Under the pieces are notes generated by a model. That model was not told the DNA's origin. It ran no database searches and saw nothing but the letters and a program-made list of their open reading frames with translations. DNA of 20,865 bases from JABFRJ01 sp031409695 (lineage in GTDB: Bacteria > Pseudomonadota > Alphaproteobacteria > Rhizobiales > Hyphomicrobiaceae), in contig JANNXS010000131.1 in NCBI GenBank assembly GCA_031409695.1, positions 1-20,865 on the forward strand, in the 5' to 3' direction. The position numbers and the translations under genes were made by a program. Positions 15,801 to 20,865 of the stretch are shown piece by piece; position 1 is the stretch's first letter, and every line of letters begins with the position of its first letter.

Positions 15801-17061
15801 GGACCGCGACGACGAGCTCCAGATCCTGGAACGCAACGTTTACACACGTCTCAAAACGTCGCTGATGGGCAAAGTCGTGTCCAAGGGCCCGAAAGGTGCC
15901 CGCAAAGGCACCGAAATCAACGAGGAAATCCTGGGCGAGATTCCCCGGAGCCAATGGTGGGAAATTGGCTTGCTGGACGAAACGGCGATGGCCGAAGTCG
16001 AAGCCATCCAGAAGCAGTTCGAGGACAGCAAGAAGGCGCTCGAACGTCGCTTTGGCGATAAGGTCGACAAACTTCAGCGCGGCGACGAGTTGCTGCCGGG
16101 CGTCATGAAGATGGTCAAGGTCTTCGTCGCCGTGAAGCGCAAGATCCAGCCGGGCGACAAGATGGCCGGCCGTCATGGCAATAAGGGCGTCGTTTCAAAG
16201 ATTGTGCCGCGCGAGGACATGCCATTCCTTGAAGACGGCACGCATGTCGATGTGGTGCTCAATCCGCTTGGCGTGCCGAGCCGCATGAATGTTGGCCAGA
16301 TCCTGGAGACGCACTTAGGTTGGGCCTGCCGTGGTCTTGGCCGCATCATCGATGATGCGCTTGAAAAGTGGCACGCCACCAATGACGCAAAGGCATTGCG
16401 CGAGGCCATGGGCCGGATCTATGGCACCGACAATCACGTCTACAAACTGAAGGACGCCGATCTGGTCAATCTCGGCGAGAAAGTGAAGCGCGGCGTCCCA
16501 ATCGCAACGCCAGTGTTTGATGGCGCGCGCGAAAGCGACATCGTCGACATGCTCAAACTCGCAGGCTTTGACGGCTCGGGTCAGGTTGTGTTGTTCGACG
16601 GACGGACGGGTGAGCCGTTCGACCGCAAGGTCACGGTCGGCTACAAGTACATCTTGAAGCTGCACCACCTCGTCGACGACAAGATCCACGCCCGTTCGAT
16701 TGGTCCATACTCGCTTGTCACGCAGCAGCCGCTGGGTGGTAAGGCGCAGTTCGGTGGCCAGCGCTTTGGGGAAATGGAGGTCTGGGCGCTTGAAGCGTAC
16801 GGAGCCGCCTACACGCTGCAGGAAATGCTGACTGTGAAGTCGGACGACGTCGCAGGCCGAACCAAGGTCTACGAGTCGATCGTGCGCGGCGACGACGCGT
16901 TCGAAGCCGGCATCCCGGAAAGCTTCAACGTGTTGGTCAAGGAAATGCGCGCGCTCGGCCTCAACGTCGATCTCGTCAACACCGAGGCACCGCCCGCCGA
17001 ACCACCGGCACCGCCGATCCTTGACTTGCCGGCCCTGCCGCCGGCCGAAGCCGCCGAGTAA
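12880..17061 (+). CDS. rpoB: DNA-directed RNA polymerase subunit beta
   Basis: This is the beta subunit of RNA polymerase, 1,393 residues. That is longer than in E. coli, as is usual in Alphaproteobacteria. AGAAGGA lies 10 bases before the ATG. The fork region includes YMGDMPLMTLNGTFVINGTE (residues 133-152). The rifampicin pocket runs from GSSQLSQFMDQ (524-534) to HKRRLSALGPGG (543 onward). Asp533, His543 and Ser548 correspond to E. coli Asp516, His526 and Ser531 and are all wild type, so no classical resistance change is seen. The catalytic-region GRHGNKG includes His1099 and Lys1102. The C-terminal YSLVTQQPLGGKAQFGGQRF is intact. After the conserved end (LNVDLVN, to 1367) there is a 26-residue Pro/Ala/Glu-rich tail. 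rpoC follows after an unusually long 295 bases. Confidence 0.99.
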   Translation: MAASKAQVFNGRNRIRKKFGGNTEVAEMPNLIEVQKSSYDDFLMVREPAGGRADTGLQSVFKSVFPISDFQGRATLEFVRYDFDPPKYDVDECMQRDMTYAAPLKVKLRLIVFDVNEETGSRSIKDVKEQDVYMGDMPLMTLNGTFVINGTERVIVSQMHRSPGVFFDHDKGKTHASGKLLYAARIIPYRGSWLDFEFDAKDVVYVRIDRRRKLPVTTMLYGLGLDDEQILSTFYGSIHAKESKKGWRIPYAADKVRGSTPTTDLIDAKSGEVIAKAGEKINARRARELTEKGVKEILISSEELFGRYLAEDIVNMENGQIYVEAGDEIDAKVLAVLHEAGIKDIPILDIDHVQVGAFIRNTLNIDKNANTQEALMDIYRVMRPGEPPTVEVATAMFNSLFYDPERYDLSAVGRVKMNMRLGDLKDYVAAEDTVRVLRREDVLSVVRTLVNLRDGKGDIDDIDHLGNRRVRSVGELMENQYRVGLLRMERAIKERMSSVDIENIMPQELINAKPAAAAVREFFGSSQLSQFMDQTNPLSEITHKRRLSALGPGGLTRERAGFEVRDVHPTHYGRICPIETPEGPNIGLINSLATFARVNKYGFIESPYRKVTNGKLTNEVVYLSATEEMRHPVAQADVKLDAEGRIEGESVVVRYQGDVGPMQTDRVDYAEVSPKQLVSVAAALIPFLENDDANRALMGSNMQRQAVPLVRAEAPLVGTGMEEVVARDSGAAIAARRTGVVDQVDATRIVIRATEEDDPSKPGVDIYRLRKFQRSNQNTCINQRPLVDVGDHVKVGDILADGPSTDLGDLALGKNVLVAFMPWMGYNFEDSILMSERVVSEDVFTSIHIEEFEVMARDTKLGPEEITRDIPNVSEEALKNLDEAGIVYIGAEVNPGDILVGKITPKGESPMTPEEKLLRAIFGEKASDVRDTSLRLPPGVSGTIVEVRVFNRHGVDKDERATAIEREEIERLAKDRDDELQILERNVYTRLKTSLMGKVVSKGPKGARKGTEINEEILGEIPRSQWWEIGLLDETAMAEVEAIQKQFEDSKKALERRFGDKVDKLQRGDELLPGVMKMVKVFVAVKRKIQPGDKMAGRHGNKGVVSKIVPREDMPFLEDGTHVDVVLNPLGVPSRMNVGQILETHLGWACRGLGRIIDDALEKWHATNDAKALREAMGRIYGTDNHVYKLKDADLVNLGEKVKRGVPIATPVFDGARESDIVDMLKLAGFDGSGQVVLFDGRTGEPFDRKVTVGYKYILKLHHLVDDKIHARSIGPYSLVTQQPLGGKAQFGGQRFGEMEVWALEAYGAAYTLQEMLTVKSDDVAGRTKVYESIVRGDDAFEAGIPESFNVLVKEMRALGLNVDLVNTEAPPAEPPAPPILDLPALPPAEAAE

Positions 17062-17091
17062 AATGCAAGGACGCGCTACCATACTCCACTG

Positions 17092-17225
17092 TCATCCCAG
17101 GCCTTTTGCCTGGGACCCATCCCTCAACGGGCGCTGGAGTTGGAATAACTACGTCGCAACGGCGAACACTGCTGCGAACGCGCAGCAAGTGGTTGAATGG
17201 GTCCTACCCACACGGGGTAGGATGA
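17092..17225. repeat. Inverted pair of REP-like palindromes between rpoB and rpoC
   Basis: The left palindrome is TCATCCCAGGC-CTTTT-GCCTGGGA followed by CCCAT (17092-17120). The right one (17197-17225) reads ATGGG, TCCTACCC-ACACG-GGGTAGGA, TGA. Reverse-complemented it gives TCATCCTACCC...GGGTAGGACCCAT, with the same flanks as the left copy. They therefore form an inverted doublet like a REPIN/BIME. The TCATCCC...GGGACCCAT form resembles a palindrome widespread in alphaproteobacterial genomes. Such repeats are moved by RAYT-type transposases in other bacteria; none is present here. Confidence 0.7.
17167..17191. repeat. Central hairpin of the rpoB-rpoC spacer
   Basis: CACT plus GCTGCG (17167-17176) pair with CGCAGC (17181-17186) and AGTG (17188-17191), with one bulged A and an AACG loop. 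It lies between the two REP-like palindromes, so the rpoB-rpoC message can form three hairpins in a row. The rest of the spacer (17226-17356) shows only the rpoC ribosome site and minor short repeats. Confidence 0.5.
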
Positions 17226-17356
17226 GAAAATGGGTGGGCTGGCCCGACCAGCACATCTGCAAAGCTTAATAAGGCGCTGCTGCAAAGCGCGTCGACGCGA
17301 ACTGAAGACCTGGGTGAATGGCGTCCGCCCCGCGCCGCACCCCAAGGAGAGACCCG

Positions 17357-20865
<3,509 letters not shown>

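Noticed and set aside
15202..16176. 324-residue open frame on the - strand opposite rpoB
   Set aside because: It is antisense to highly conserved rpoB codons, with no domain signal of its own.

Overview
The window is chromosomal DNA from an alphaproteobacterium, probably a free-living one; I cannot place the order. The evidence is the order tRNA-Trp - secE - nusG - rplK - rplA - rplJ - rplL - rpoB - rpoC on one strand, an alphaproteobacterial-type RpoB of 1,393 residues, and a palindromic repeat of the kind common in that class. All supported genes lie on the + strand.

Region 1 (1-6198) is one very long reading frame for a mosaic extracellular-type protein. It has Asp-rich calcium-binding (thrombospondin type 3-like) segments near its start, then many cadherin-like/Ig-like modules, then a distinctive C-terminal region. 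Its start is missing: coding similarity runs back to about base 76, but stops at 28 and 52 interrupt the frame and the first ~75 bases do not look like part of the gene. A strong intrinsic terminator follows (6259-6293).

Region 2 (6394-8532) holds a LysR-family regulator and, 31 bases downstream on the same strand, a fumarylacetoacetate-hydrolase-fold enzyme. The enzyme frame is split: the last ~80 residues are in another frame joined by an ATGA overlap, as if one A were missing from an A run at 8288-8290.

Region 3 (8720-20865) is the core information-processing cluster. It contains tRNA-Trp (CCA), SecE (translocon), NusG (elongation factor), ribosomal proteins L11 and L1, L10 and L7/L12 (the ribosomal stalk), and RNA polymerase beta and beta' (beta' runs off the right edge). 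The coding sequences are intact, with conserved catalytic and zinc-binding residues. The gaps between them are the informative part. There is a 504-base structured leader before rplJ. A 235-base rplL-rpoB gap has a long hairpin and two alternative pairings competing for the same bases. A 295-base rpoB-rpoC gap carries an inverted pair of REP-like palindromes.

I do not see a clear new defence, mobile or biosynthetic system. The best leads are the rplL-rpoB alternative structure, the REP doublet inside rpoBC, the split enzyme gene, the broken 5' end of the giant gene and its unexplained C-terminus. All structure calls were made by eye, without folding energies or database searches.
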